NCBI GenBank assembly: GCA_963788055.1
Contig: CAWBFA010000001.1
Coordinates: forward strand, 248,001 to 312,000
Origin: JACCTU01 sp963788055
GTDB lineage: Bacteria; Actinomycetota; Thermoleophilia; Gaiellales; Gaiellaceae
Direction: 5' to 3'
Length of the DNA stretch: 64,000 nt
The notes under the pieces are model-generated. The model did not search any database. It saw only the letters and a program-made list of their open reading frames with translations, and was not told the DNA's origin. Below, piece after piece: positions 1-8,201 of the stretch. The stretch's first letter is position 1; each line of letters opens with the position of its first letter. A program made the translations under genes and the position numbers.

Positions 1-241
1 TCAACGCCGACTAGACCCGAGACGTAGACGTAGTCTCCGGCTTTAACCGCTTGGCTGTACAGCGGCGAACTGGGAGCGTCGGATGTGCTGATGACTTCCC
101 GCATCCGCCGAAGTTTTGCCCATGGCGGGCCGCGCTGTCCACCCGTCCTCTCGCCTGGGCCAGCGCTCGGGAATGTTCCCTGAGTCGACCTAGCACGGCG
201 TGTTCCCTCAGCGTGCTGTCGTGTGCTAGTCGGACATCACG
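1..241. other. Left edge of window, no gene recognised
   Basis: The first 240 bases carry only short overlapping reading frames with no recognisable protein motif on either strand. The stretch lies beyond the stop codon of the PASTA fragment (read on the minus strand) and may be the rest of the same decayed or horizontally acquired segment that ends at ssrA. I see no tRNA, hairpin or repeat in it. Confidence 0.4.
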
Positions 242-541
242 TTACTGCGCGGCGACCAGCGAGATACGCGCTTCGTGGGCCACTTCCGATCCAGTCGGCG
301 GACTCTGGCTGAGCACGATGCCCGCCGGCGATGAGTCGTTTTCGACAGTTGTGACGATCGGGCGCAATTCGGCTGCCCGGGCCTCACGTATCGCATCGGC
401 TTGCGGAACCCCGACTAGGTCAGGCACGGTGACAGTTCCCGTCGTCGAGGGAACGGCGATGTCGGTTGCGTCGTCGGCATCCCACGGTGAGCTGATGGCG
501 AGAGCCGCCAGGACAGCGGCTACGAAAAGCGGCAGTGCGAG
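242..541 (-). pseudogene. Small exported PASTA-domain protein, start codon missing
   Basis: The minus strand reads a hydrophobic signal-like segment (ALPLFVAAVLAALAISS), a short linker and one PASTA domain. The domain opens with TVPDLVGVPQADAI and ends with VLSQSPPTGSEVAHEARISL, followed by a stop. PASTA domains bind muropeptides or beta-lactams and usually occur at the end of penicillin-binding proteins or Ser/Thr kinases, often in tandem. Here there is one domain on a short exported stub. The frame opens right after an in-frame TAA at about 544 and has no ATG, GTG or TTG before the hydrophobic segment; the first GTG (427) lies inside the domain. It is therefore an N-terminally broken gene, or one whose start is hidden by a sequencing error. 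The PASTA assignment is solid; whether it is functional is not. Confidence 0.55.
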
Positions 542-601
542 TTACCGCAAGCCTGCGCGACCGCCTCACTCGACGGTCAGCCACTGACGCGCTCCATCAC
601 A

Positions 602-913
602 TTGCCCTCCCGGTCGAAAGCGATGAACGCCCGCAGCGGACCGACGATGCACCGCTGGTGGTATCGGCACGCGCAAGCAGCGGGGCTGGTCGGCGCCGGG
701 ATGACAAGCGGGCTGAACATGCACCGCGCGAGACATACGTTCGCTACGGAGCTTCGACGCGTCGCTGATCTCGGTGCCGCTTCTCAGGCGCTCGGTCATA
801 GCGACCTGTCTACAACCGCATCAATCTACGGTCACTACGACCTCAGCGACCTTGAACGAGCGATGGAGGCGTTCGCGCGCTCGCGTCGCGAACGAGAAGA
901 GCCGGCCGACTGA
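602..913 (+). pseudogene. Tyrosine recombinase (phage-type integrase), C-terminal remnant
   Basis: About 100 residues match the end of the tyrosine recombinase catalytic domain. The box HRARHTFATEL supplies the His-x-x-Arg pair, LGHSDLSTTASIY supplies the second His, and the Tyr of SIYGHYD is the likely nucleophile. The N-terminal DNA-binding domain and the first catalytic Arg/Lys region are absent, and the DNA upstream belongs to an unrelated fragment on the other strand, so this is a relic. It stops about 50 bases before the 3' end of ssrA. The 3' end of tmRNA is a well-known integration site for genomic islands, so the remnant probably marks the edge of an old island extending to the left of this window. 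The annotated ATG is only the first available one. Confidence 0.75.
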
Positions 914-960
914 AAGCTTTCAATCGACCGGCTCCGGAACCGGCTTGGTTGAGCCGAAGG

Positions 961-1321
961 TGGAGGCGGCGGGAATCGAACCCGCGTCCGTCGTCGTACC
1001 GACAGAGCATCTACAAGCATGTCCCACCTTGAGATCTCGCCCGGACGGCTGGTGGCGGGCAACCCACCGACCGGGCCAGCGATCCTTAGGTGTCGCACCT
1101 CCGGCGATCGCTTTCCTTCGGTGCCGAGCCCGTTGCTTGTCGCCGCTGCCCGGGCCACGGGCCCAGCTCGGGAGCGACGCGCTCAGCTACTGATTAGGCA
1201 GCGAGAGCGAGTGCGTTGTCTTCGTTCGCACTTGTGTTGTTCCCGGGGTTTTACGAGGCCTCCGGGACCTCGGCTTGCAGCTCTGCCGGAGAACCGACCA
1301 CGTCGAAACCAGGTCGCCCCC
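961..1321 (-). ncRNA. ssrA: tmRNA (transfer-messenger RNA)
   Basis: tmRNA rescues ribosomes stalled on mRNAs lacking a stop codon and tags the product for proteolysis, together with SmpB (encoded at 6.2-6.6 kb). The minus strand starts GGGGGCGACC and ends with a T-arm (GGTTCGATTCC) and CGCCTCCA. The 5' GGGGGCG pairs with the 3' CGCCUCC over seven base pairs, with one G.U, as in a tRNA-like acceptor stem. The internal reading frame ends in a TAA at 1196-1194 and encodes a tag ending GNNTSANEDNALALAA; the hydrophobic ALAA end is the ClpXP-type degron. The first tag codon is inferred (GGG or a nearby codon). Only CC of the terminal CCA is in the DNA, so the final A would be added. Length is about 360 nt, normal for a one-piece tmRNA. 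Confidence 0.93.
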
Positions 1322-1334
1322 GTATGTTGAGCCC

Positions 1335-1340
1335 ATTGTA
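1335..1340 (-). promoter_or_regulatory. Likely -10 box of ssrA
   Basis: On the minus strand the hexamer TACAAT lies 14 bases upstream of the first base of the mature tmRNA, a suitable position if a short 5' leader is removed by RNase P. No convincing -35 is visible. Motif match only. Confidence 0.4.
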
Positions 1341-1457
1341 GCGGGGGTTACCCGTACCTCCCTGGGGCGCGAAGATCAGGGGCGATTCAGGGGGATGCCG
1401 GATGGTGCAGCGACCCGGCGGGGCGCATCCTGGGATCGTCCCCCACGAAAGGCAGAA

Positions 1458-2511
1458 ATGACCACCACCGAAACCCCCACCTCGTCCATCAAAGAGCTCC
1501 ATCGCAGCCGCGAGGATCGGATCCTCGCCGGCGTCGCGGGCGGGCTCGGGCGCTACTTCGACCTGTCCCCCACGTTCTTCCGGATCGCCTTCGTGATCCT
1601 GACGCTCGTCGGTGGAGCCGGGATCCTGATCTACGTCGCCGCGGCGCTCGTCATCCCGGACGAGGGCCGCACCGACTCGATCGTCTCCGAGGCGCTCAGG
1701 CGCCACCGCGACCGCCCTTGGCTCCTGGCCGGGGTCGCCCTCGTCGGGCTCGCGCGTCGTCTCGCTCGTCGCGCAGGCCGACTTCTGGCCGAACAGCGGG
1801 TTCGCCTGGGCGCTGCTCCTGCTCGGCGGCGCCGCGATCGTGATCGCGCAGCGGCGCGGGAAGGACGGCGAGCCGGCGCCCGAAACGGGCACCGAGGTCC
1901 GCGCGCCCCGGCAGCCTTCGCTGTTCCTGCCGGTGTTCGGCCTCCTGCTGGCCGCCGCAGGCGCACTCGCGCTGCTCGAGGCAACTGGCGTCGACGTGCC
2001 CTGGACGATCGCGCTCGCCGTGGGTGCGATCGGGACCGGCGTCGTCGTCGCCGCAGGAGCGTTCCTCCGCCGGCGTACCGGCGGCCTCGTGATCGTCGGG
2101 ATCGTGCTCGCGACGCTGGCCGTCACGGTCTCGGCCGTCGACGTCCGCCTGGACGGGCCGATCGGCGACCGCACGTTCCGCCCGTTCGACGCGCCAAGCG
2201 TCCAGCGGACCTACGACGTGGCGATCGGCAGCCTGACCGTCGACCTGACGAACGCCGAGCTCTCCGGCGACCGCGAAATCGACGCGAACGTCGGAATCGG
2301 CGAGCTGCGAGTGGTCGTCCCGTACGGCGTCGCCGTCGACGTCGACGCAACCGCGTCGGCAGGCGACGTCGTGGTGTTCGGCCGCCAGGACGACGGAGCG
2401 AACGCAAAGGTGTCGGGACAGCTTCGGCGACGCACCGGCGCGAGCGACACGCTGCACATCGACGCACACGTCGGCCTCGGGCAGGTCGTCGTCGAGAGGG
2501 CGTTCGGCTAG
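1458..2511 (+). CDS. PspC / LiaF-like membrane protein (one frameshift)
   Basis: Begins at ATG 1458. Residues about 15-70 form a PspC domain (ILAGVAGGLGRYFDLSPTFF, then the hydrophobic LVGGAGILIYVAAALVIPDE). After the next hydrophobic stretch (WLLAGVALVGLA) the frame is lost near 1750-1765. The +1 frame continues it without interruption (SLVAQADFWPNSGFAWALLL) through two further membrane segments and a soluble beta-rich C-terminal part (FRPFDAPSVQRTYDVAIGSL to the stop at 2511). The C-terminal part resembles the LiaF/DUF2154-type cell-wall-stress domain. The whole span is one base over a multiple of three, so a single extra base is the simplest explanation. It is followed four bases later by a PspC-histidine kinase and a response regulator, so it is likely the negative regulator or sensor partner of a LiaFSR-like envelope-stress system. 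Confidence 0.75.
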
Positions 2512-2515
2512 CCCG

Positions 2516-3607
2516 ATGGTCGACGTCGGCACGATCCCCGCCCGCGACCGCGCCAACGGCGTGGTCGCGGGCGTGGCGGCGGGGATCGCGCGCGCGCTCG
2601 AGGTCGACCCGACACTCGTGCGCCTGCTCTTCGCGCTCCTGACGCTCGCCGGCGGCGCGGGGATCCTGCTCTACCTCGCGGCCGCGCTCCTGATGCCCGA
2701 GGCGCCGGGCGCGCGTACGAGCGGCACTCGCACAGCGATCGGGCTCGCGCTGCTGCTTCTCGCGGCCATCGCCGCCCTGAACGGGCTCGGGCTTCCCGGC
2801 TTCGTTCAAGCGGCCGCGGCCCTCGCCGCAGCCGGCGTGTTCTTCTTCTGGCGCAGGCGGCAGCGGCTGGTCGGGACAGTGCTCCTGGCCGGCGCCGCGG
2901 TCCTCGTGCTGACGCGCGGCGGCGACACCGGCGCGGACGGGCCGCTGCTCACGCCGGCGGCGTTCGCCGGCGGCCTTCTGCTCGTCGTCGGGCCGTGGCT
3001 CTGGCGCACCGCGCAAGAGCGCGACGCCGAGCGGACGCGGCGCATTCGCTCCGAGGAACGCGCCGAGGTCGCCGCCCGCGTGCACGACTCGGTGCTCCAG
3101 ACGCTCGCGCTCGTCCAGCGCGAGGCCGACGACCCGAAGCGCGTCGCGCAGCTCGCACGGCGCCAGGAACGCGAGCTGCGCGGCTGGCTGTACCCCGAGG
3201 GGCAGCTCTTCCAGGAGGACACGCTCGTCGCGGCGATCGGCAACGCCGCCGCCGAGGTCGAGGAGCTGCACGGCGTGCGGGTCGAGGTCGCGAGCGCCGG
3301 CAACGCGCCGCTGGACGACGACGCGCGCGCAGTCGTGCTCGCTGCGCGCGAGGCGATGGCGAACGCCGCGCGCTTCTCGGGAGCCGACGAGGTCTCGGTC
3401 TACGCCGAGGCCGACCCGACGCGATCAACGTCTTCGTCCGCGACCGTGGCGCAGGCTTCGACCGCGCGGCGCGTCCCCGCCGAGCGCCGTGGACTCGCCG
3501 AGTCGATCGAGGGGCGCATGACGCGGCACGGCGGGACCGCGACGGTCACGTCCACGCCAGGCGAGGGCACCGAGGTCGAGCTGACCTTGCCGAGGGGGAC
3601 GTCATGA
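2516..3607 (+). CDS. PspC-domain sensor histidine kinase (NarL-partner type)
   Basis: Predicted membrane histidine kinase of 363 residues. Residues about 10-60 are a second PspC domain (ANGVVAGVAAGIARALEVDP), followed by about four more hydrophobic segments. The dimerisation/phosphoacceptor region then reads RAEVAARVHDSVLQTLALVQ, with the His of VHDSVLQT as phosphoacceptor. A HATPase_c domain carries an N-box (AAREAMANAARFSGADEV) and a G2-like box (TSTPGEGTEVELTLP). The expected G1 box is missing from this frame. It appears one frame over as DAINVFVRDRGAGFDRA between about 3418 and 3470, so two compensating indels scramble roughly 20 residues. The stop codon overlaps the start of the response regulator (ATGA), showing translational coupling. 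Autophosphorylation and transfer to the neighbouring regulator are inferred from family and context. Confidence 0.85.
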   Translation: MVDVGTIPARDRANGVVAGVAAGIARALEVDPTLVRLLFALLTLAGGAGILLYLAAALLMPEAPGARTSGTRTAIGLALLLLAAIAALNGLGLPGFVQAAAALAAAGVFFFWRRRQRLVGTVLLAGAAVLVLTRGGDTGADGPLLTPAAFAGGLLLVVGPWLWRTAQERDAERTRRIRSEERAEVAARVHDSVLQTLALVQREADDPKRVAQLARRQERELRGWLYPEGQLFQEDTLVAAIGNAAAEVEELHGVRVEVASAGNAPLDDDARAVVLAAREAMANAARFSGADEVSVYAEADPTRSTSSSATVAQASTARRVPAERRGLAESIEGRMTRHGGTATVTSTPGEGTEVELTLPRGTS

Positions 3608-4241
3608 GCGCGCGCAGCGTCGTGATCGTCGACGACCACGGGCTCTTCCGCGCCGGCGTCCGCAGCGAGCTCGGCGACGACCGTGGAGATCGTCGGCGAG
3701 GCCGCGACCGTCGCCGAGGCGATCCCGCTGATCCTCGAGACCGATCCCGACGTCGTCCTGCTCGACGTCCACCTCCCCGACGGCGGCGGTCAGGCCGTGA
3801 TCGCGGGTGTCGCGCTGGAGCGGCCCGGCGTTCGGTTCCTCGCGCTGTCGGTGTCGGACGCGGCGGAGGACGTGATCGCGGTCGTGCGCGCCGGCGCGCG
3901 CGGCTACGTGACGAAGACGATCTCGGGCGACGAGCTCGTCGAGGCGATCGAGCGCGTGGCGGACAGGCGACGCGGTCTTCTCGCCGCGCCTCGCGGGCTT
4001 CGTGCTCGACGCGTTCGGGTCAGGCGAGCCCGTGCGCGACGCCGAGCTGGACGAGCTGACCGCGCGCGAGCGGGAGGTGCTCCGCCTGATCGCGCGCGGC
4101 TACCGCTACAAGGAGATCGCCGCGAGCCTGCACCTCTCGGTCAAGACGGTCGAGAGCCACGTCTCGAGCGTGCTGCGCAAGCTGCAGCTCTCGAGCCGCC
4201 ACGAGCTGACGCGCTGGGCGGCCGAGCGGCGAATGATCTGA
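3604..4241 (+). CDS. NarL/LuxR-family response regulator (two frameshifts)
   Basis: Starts at ATG 3604, overlapping the kinase stop by four bases. Three frames join into one regulator: SARSVVIVDDHGLFRAGVRS (receiver start with the acidic pair) in frame 1; EIVGEAATVAEAIPLILE, VVLLDVHLPDGGG (phosphoacceptor Asp) and ARGYVTKTISGDEL (conserved Lys) in frame 2; and the helix-turn-helix LTAREREVLRLIARGYRYKE with LHLSVKTVESHVSSVLRKL in frame 3. Breaks lie near 3675 and 3965. Total length of about 212 residues is normal for this family. With its kinase it would control genes for envelope stress; targets are not visible. As all motifs survive on either side of the breaks, sequencing indels are more likely than true loss. 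Confidence 0.8.
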
Positions 4242-4272
4242 CGGGCGGACGCCGCGTCGGCGCCCGCCCGTC
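4240..4272. terminator. Strong hairpin after the response regulator
   Basis: A nearly perfect inverted repeat, GACGGGCGG paired with CCGCCCGTC, encloses an inner CGCCG/CGGCG stem. It starts at the stop codon of the response regulator and lies between convergent genes, so it may end transcription from both sides. There is no T-run, so intrinsic termination is plausible but not certain. Confidence 0.5.
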
Positions 4273-4278
4273 GTGTGC

Positions 4279-4995
4279 TCAGCTGTCCGTTCGGGCTTGC
4301 GGACCTGGACGACCTGGTAGTCGGTCGTCGCAGGCGGCGAGCCGAAGCGCGCGTTGACGGCGTAGAGCCTGCGACCGAGGTCGTCGATGGTCGTCGGGAC
4401 CGCGAAGCGCGCGTCCGTGATGCGCGTGACGACCTGGCCCGACGTGAGCGACGGCGTTCACGCGGAACACGGAGATCCGGTTCAGCTGGTTCTGCACGAC
4501 GTACAGCGTCTTCCCGTCGAGCAGGAGGCCGTCGCCGTTCGGGACGCTCTCCCCCCGAGCGACGATCTCGGTCGTCGCACCCGTCGCCGGATTGGACGCG
4601 GAAGAGCTTGCCCGGTGTTGGTCTGAACGATCACGAGCCAGCGTCCGTTCGCGCGTGGCGTCGATCCCGTTCGCGTTGAACCCCGCTGCCGTGCACAAAG
4701 GCACCGTCAGTGGATCGTCTGCACGGCCGTCCCGAGCCGCCCCCGTTCCCGATCGGGATGCGGTAGACTCCGCGACTCGAGTTCGTGAAGTACGCACCCG
4801 TGCGGGTCACGACGACGTCGTTGATGAACCCCGGCGGGGAGCGTCGTACGCGCGATGTCTGCTCCAGTGCGCGCGTTGTAGACGAACGCCTTCCGGTCGG
4901 CCCAGCTGGCGACGAACAGCGCGGTCGCGGTTGTCCCTCGACGCCGATCGCGGCGCGTCCGGTCGCGGGATGCAGGGGTACGCCGTGGGCTGCTG
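4279..4995 (-). pseudogene. SMP-30-like beta-propeller protein, broken tandem paralogue
   Basis: Pieces of a second copy of the neighbouring beta-propeller gene are visible in several minus-strand frames. In order they are TTATALFVASWADRKAFVYN (about 4950-4880), GFINDVVVTRTGAYFTNSS (about 4830-4770), FNANGIDAT (about 4680), GDGLLLDGKTLYVVQNQLN (about 4540-4480) and RITDARFAVPTTIDDLGRRL (about 4420-4360). Each aligns with a segment of the intact copy (for example GFLNDIATTKSGDAFVTDS, FNLNGIVAT, GDGLQLQGHTLYAIAG). At least three frame changes are needed and the N-terminal signal region is missing. It is either a decaying duplicate or a real gene badly hit by indel errors; the missing start favours decay. 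Confidence 0.65.
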
Positions 4996-5001
4996 AGTGA
5001 G

Positions 5002-5898
5002 CTACGGAATCGCGACGCTCGAGACGGTAAACGGGAGCACCTGCGTCCCCGTCGGCCGCTGAGCGAACTGCGAGTTGACGACGAGCATCCGCCCGCGCGC
5101 GATCGCGTTGGTCGTGGGCGATCGGAACGACGGATCCGTCGTCCGGGAGACGACGTCGCCCGACGTGTAGTCGCCCGAGAGGCGCACTTCGATGATCGCG
5201 CCTCCGGCGATCGCGTAGAGCGTGTGGCCTTGCAGCTGCAGGCCGTCGCCGCCGGTCGGCTCGTCGGTCGTGATCTCGACGACCTGCTTCGTCTCCAGGT
5301 CGATCCGGAAGAGCTCGGCCGTGTTCGACTTGGCGACGATCAGGTACTTGCCGTCGGGCGTGGCGACAATGCCGTTCAGATTGAAGCCGGGCGTGTACGC
5401 GGCCGGCGTCCCGGTGAAGTCGAGCCATGGCTCGACCGTCGTCAGGTCGGCCGAGATGCGCCAGAGGGTCGGCCGCATCGAGTCGGTGACGAAGGCGTCG
5501 CCGGACTTGGTCGTCGCGATGTCGTTGAGGAACCCACCGGTGCCCGTCGCGAACGACGCGAGCAGCGCCTTCGTCTCGGTGTCGTAGACGAAGAGGCGCC
5601 CGGTCGCTCCGCCGGCGACGTAGAGCCGGGTGTCGTCGACCTCGAGGCCGATGGCCGTCGTGCGGCCGTCCTGGCCGCCGGAGAGGAAGATCTCGGTCAT
5701 CGACTCCGAGACGTGGCCTCGGAAGATCGTCCCGTCGCCGGTCGAGCTGACGAAGAACGCGCCTGTCGACGGCTGGAAGGCGACGCCTTCCGGGAATACA
5801 GCCGGGCCGGGCACGACGTACGCCGAGGGTCTCGGCGCCGCGCCGGCCGCCGTCGCGAGGACGAGCGACGCAAGCGCCGCGAGTGCTGCGATCCGCAT
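5002..5898 (-). CDS. Exported SMP-30/gluconolactonase-like beta-propeller protein
   Basis: About 298 residues. I chose the ATG at 5898 because an AGGGGGG ribosome-binding site lies 11 bases upstream; an upstream ATG-type start at 5931 has none. A signal peptide (MRIAALAALASLVLATAAGA) precedes repeated beta-propeller blades such as PEGVAFQPSTGAFFVSSTGD, AIGLEVDDTRLYVAGGATG, GFLNDIATTKSGDAFVTDS and GIVATPDGKYLIVAKSNTA. These spaced V.DG.LYVA-type repeats are typical of the SMP-30/NHL superfold. The protein is probably secreted and could be a lactonase-like enzyme or a ligand-binding propeller; metal-binding residues cannot be assigned by eye. A broken paralogue follows directly downstream. Confidence 0.75.
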   Translation of the reverse strand: MRIAALAALASLVLATAAGAAPRPSAYVVPGPAVFPEGVAFQPSTGAFFVSSTGDGTIFRGHVSESMTEIFLSGGQDGRTTAIGLEVDDTRLYVAGGATGRLFVYDTETKALLASFATGTGGFLNDIATTKSGDAFVTDSMRPTLWRISADLTTVEPWLDFTGTPAAYTPGFNLNGIVATPDGKYLIVAKSNTAELFRIDLETKQVVEITTDEPTGGDGLQLQGHTLYAIAGGAIIEVRLSGDYTSGDVVSRTTDPSFRSPTTNAIARGRMLVVNSQFAQRPTGTQVLPFTVSSVAIP

Positions 5899-6170
5899 GC
5901 TGTGCAAACCCCCCTGAAGTTGTGTACGCAATGGAAGCTATCGAAGGTACGGCGCGGCTCGCGCGCTGGTTTGGCTCCTAACGAACCTGGCCGATGGACG
6001 CGTCGACCTGGCCGACGCGGAGTACCCACGCGGAGAGCCTCATCGCGCGGGGTGACGGTCGGAGGGCCTTTAGCGAAAAGTGCTCCACTTCCTGCTCGGT
6101 ACCGGGACTACGACCTCGATAACCCCCCGGATTCGGGCCGAAGGTCAGGGTTTCGTGAAGGACGCGTTCC

Positions 6171-6624
6171 TCAGCGTCGAGCCTTGACGGCGCGCTCCAT
6201 CTCCCGCTCCGCATCCCGCTTGGCGATGTCGCGGCGCTTGTCCTGTGCCTGCTTGCCGCGGCCGACGGCGAGCTCGACCTTGACCTTGCCGTTCTTGAAG
6301 TAGAGCTTGGTCGGAACGAGCGTGAGGCCGCGCTCGCGCACCTTGCCGTCGAGCGAGTCGATCTCGCGGCGCTTGAGCAGGAGCTTTCGGTCGCGGTCCG
6401 GGTCGTGGTTCGACGATATTGCCGTGGCCGTACTCGGCGATGTGCGCGCCGACGAGCCACGCCTCGCCGTCGCGGATCTCGCCGTACGCTCGCTGGAGGT
6501 TCGCCTGGCCCTGGCGCAGCGACTTGACCTCGGTCCCGACGAGCGCGACGCCCGCCTCGACGCGGTCGGTGAGGTGGTAGTCGTGCCGGGCTCGGCGGTT
6601 GTCGACGATCAGCTTGTCGGCCAC
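6171..6624 (-). CDS. smpB: SsrA-binding protein SmpB (one frameshift)
   Basis: SmpB binds the tRNA-like part of tmRNA and is required for trans-translation. It starts at GTG 6624 (VADKLIVDNRRARHDYHLTD) and contains the family signature VEAGVALVGTEVKSLRQGQA and AYGEIRDGEAWLVGAHIAEY. Just after YGHGN (about 6415) the frame breaks. The continuation, SNHDPDRDRKLLLKRREIDS then TLVPTKLYFKNGKVKVELAV and GRGKQAQDKRRDIAKRDAER, is in another frame and ends at TGA 6171. Repaired length is about 150 residues, as expected. smpB is essential to tmRNA function and ssrA is intact 5 kb away, so a sequencing indel is the likely cause. It lies downstream of the esterase in the same direction. Confidence 0.88.
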
Positions 6625-6638
6625 GCGGCCATTGTGGC

Positions 6639-7275
6639 TCAGACGGCCGAGCTGACGCGCTCGGTGAGCCAGTCGCGCACCTGGAGCAGGAATCGCGGGT
6701 CGATCGCGTGGGGCAGCGGATACTCGGCGTAGCGCACCTCGGCGCCCGCTTCCTCGAGCAGGGCCCGGGCGCGGCGCCCCCACTCGACGCGGATCACCGG
6801 GTCGAACGTGCCGTGGCCGATCGCGTAGCGCGTCAGCGGCGGCTCGAGGTCGAGCTCGAACCCGTCCACGGTCGGCACGAAGCCGCTGAGCGCGAGCACC
6901 GAGGCCGGACGCGCACGGCCAGCGGCCGAGCGACATCGCGTAGCTCATTACGGCGCCCTGGGAGAAGCCGCCGAGGATCATGCGCTCGGGCGGGAAGCCG
7001 AGCCCGTCGAGCCACTCGCCGACGAGCCCGTACGTGTGCAGGAACGTCGAGGGGTCCGGATAGCCGATCTCGCGCACCGCATACCAGTGCGCACCGCCCG
7101 GCGGAAGGCTCAGCGGTCCGCGCGGGGTGATCCCGACGAAACGCCGCTCGGGGTCGAGCACGTCCAGGAGCGGCGCGAGGTCGTGCTCGTCCGCGCCGCG
7201 CCCGTGAAAGAGGACGAGCGCGCCCTCAGGCTCGCCTTCCGCCTCGCGGACCTCCGCGGTCAGGTTTTCTGCCAC
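6639..7275 (-). CDS. Phospholipase/carboxylesterase-family hydrolase, MhqD-like (one frameshift)
   Basis: Alpha/beta-hydrolase of about 211 residues. The first part reads GALVLFHGRGADEHDLAPLL (oxyanion region) and ERMILGGFSQGAVMSYAMSL, with the nucleophile Ser in GFSQG. The second part, in a shifted frame from about 6905, reads MLALSGFVPTVDGFELDL, GHGTFDPVIRVEWGRRARAL (catalytic Asp) and YPLPHAIDPRFLLQVRDWL (catalytic His). The triad is thus complete once one base is removed. Its start overlaps the end of the ring-cleaving dioxygenase by 16 bases. In Bacillus the same family pair (MhqE dioxygenase with MhqD hydrolase) detoxifies hydroquinones and quinones, so a similar role is a reasonable inference here. 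Cytoplasmic; no signal peptide. Confidence 0.8.
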
Positions 7276-8160
7276 GCCTCGCGCGGGTTGCGGATCGGCG
7301 TCAGCTTCGGCTCGATCTGCTCGCGAAGCGACTCGAATGCCGGCGGCAGCGAGAGGCGCTCACCGAGCGATTCCAGCGGCTCGTCCGCTGTGAACCCCGG
7401 ACCGAGCGTGGCGATCTCGAACAGCACGCCGCTCGGCTCACGGAAGTAGATCGACTTGAAGTAGAAGCGCTCGATCACGGGCGTCGGTCGCCCGCCCGCC
7501 TCCTCGACGCGCTCGCGCCATGCCTCATGCTCCTCAGGCGTCGAGCCCCACGCGACATGGTGCACGGTCCCCGCGCCCGGCACTCCCGCTAGCCTCCGGA
7601 GGAGGGCCGTCGTACTCATACGTGCTGCTGCGGTTCTCGCCGCGAGCAACCCAGCCCGGCTCGAAGCCGAGCGCGCTCAGGAACTCGTCGCTGCGGGCCG
7701 GATCGCCGGTGAACGCGCGCACGCCGGCGAAGCCGCGCAGCCGGTGCTCCGGCGGGACCTCCGGGTGCTCCGCGGTCAGGGGCTCCTCGCCGCTCGCGTC
7801 GACGACGAGCTCGTGCCCGAGCCCTTCGGGGTCCTCGAAGCGGAGCGTGTCTCCGGCGCGCTCCACGCCGAGCCGCTCGGCCCAGAAGTCGAGCGAATCC
7901 TCCGAGCCCACGCGCCAGAGCACCCGGTGCACCATCCCCGCACCTGCGCGCCCGCGCGCGGCGCCCGGGTACTCGAAGAAGGTGATGTCGCTGCCCGAGC
8001 TGCCCTTCTCGTCGGCGTAGAACAGGTGGTAGACGGTCGGGTCGTCCTGGTTGACGGTTTTCTTGACCAATCGGAGGCCGAGCGTGTCGGCGTAGAAGTC
8101 GACGTTCGTCGGGGCGTCGCCGGTGATCGCCGTCACGTGGTGGATGCCTTCGAGTCTCAT
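7260..8160 (-). CDS. VOC-family ring-cleaving dioxygenase, MhqE/MhqO-like (one frameshift)
   Basis: About 300 residues from ATG 8160 (MRLEGIHHVTAITGDAPTNV, with a metal-binding His in GIHHVT). It has paired vicinal-oxygen-chelate modules: VDFYADTLGLRLVKKTVNQD and MVHRVLWRVGSEDSLDFW in the first half, FTGDPARSDEFLSALGF and TVHHVAWGSTPEEHEAWRE in the second. A metal-ligand Glu follows in PSGVLFEIATLGPGF. The frame breaks near 7590 and resumes one frame over to the stop at 7260. The family opens hydroquinone or catechol-like rings with Fe(II). It is translationally coupled to the esterase downstream, matching the MhqE-MhqD arrangement for quinone/hydroquinone detoxification. The actual substrate cannot be read from sequence. 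Confidence 0.8.
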
Positions 8161-8201
8161 GTCTCTCCTAACGGTCGTGCGGCTACCTGTGTTCCTGGAG
8201 G

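Noticed and set aside
1275..1457. Apparent N-terminal extension of the PspC protein over ssrA
   Set aside because: That part overlaps tmRNA, has no similarity, and a clear start exists at 1458.
6145..7275. A 376-residue esterase-SmpB fusion
   Set aside because: Same reason: the esterase ends in another frame at 6639 and smpB has its own GTG start at 6624.
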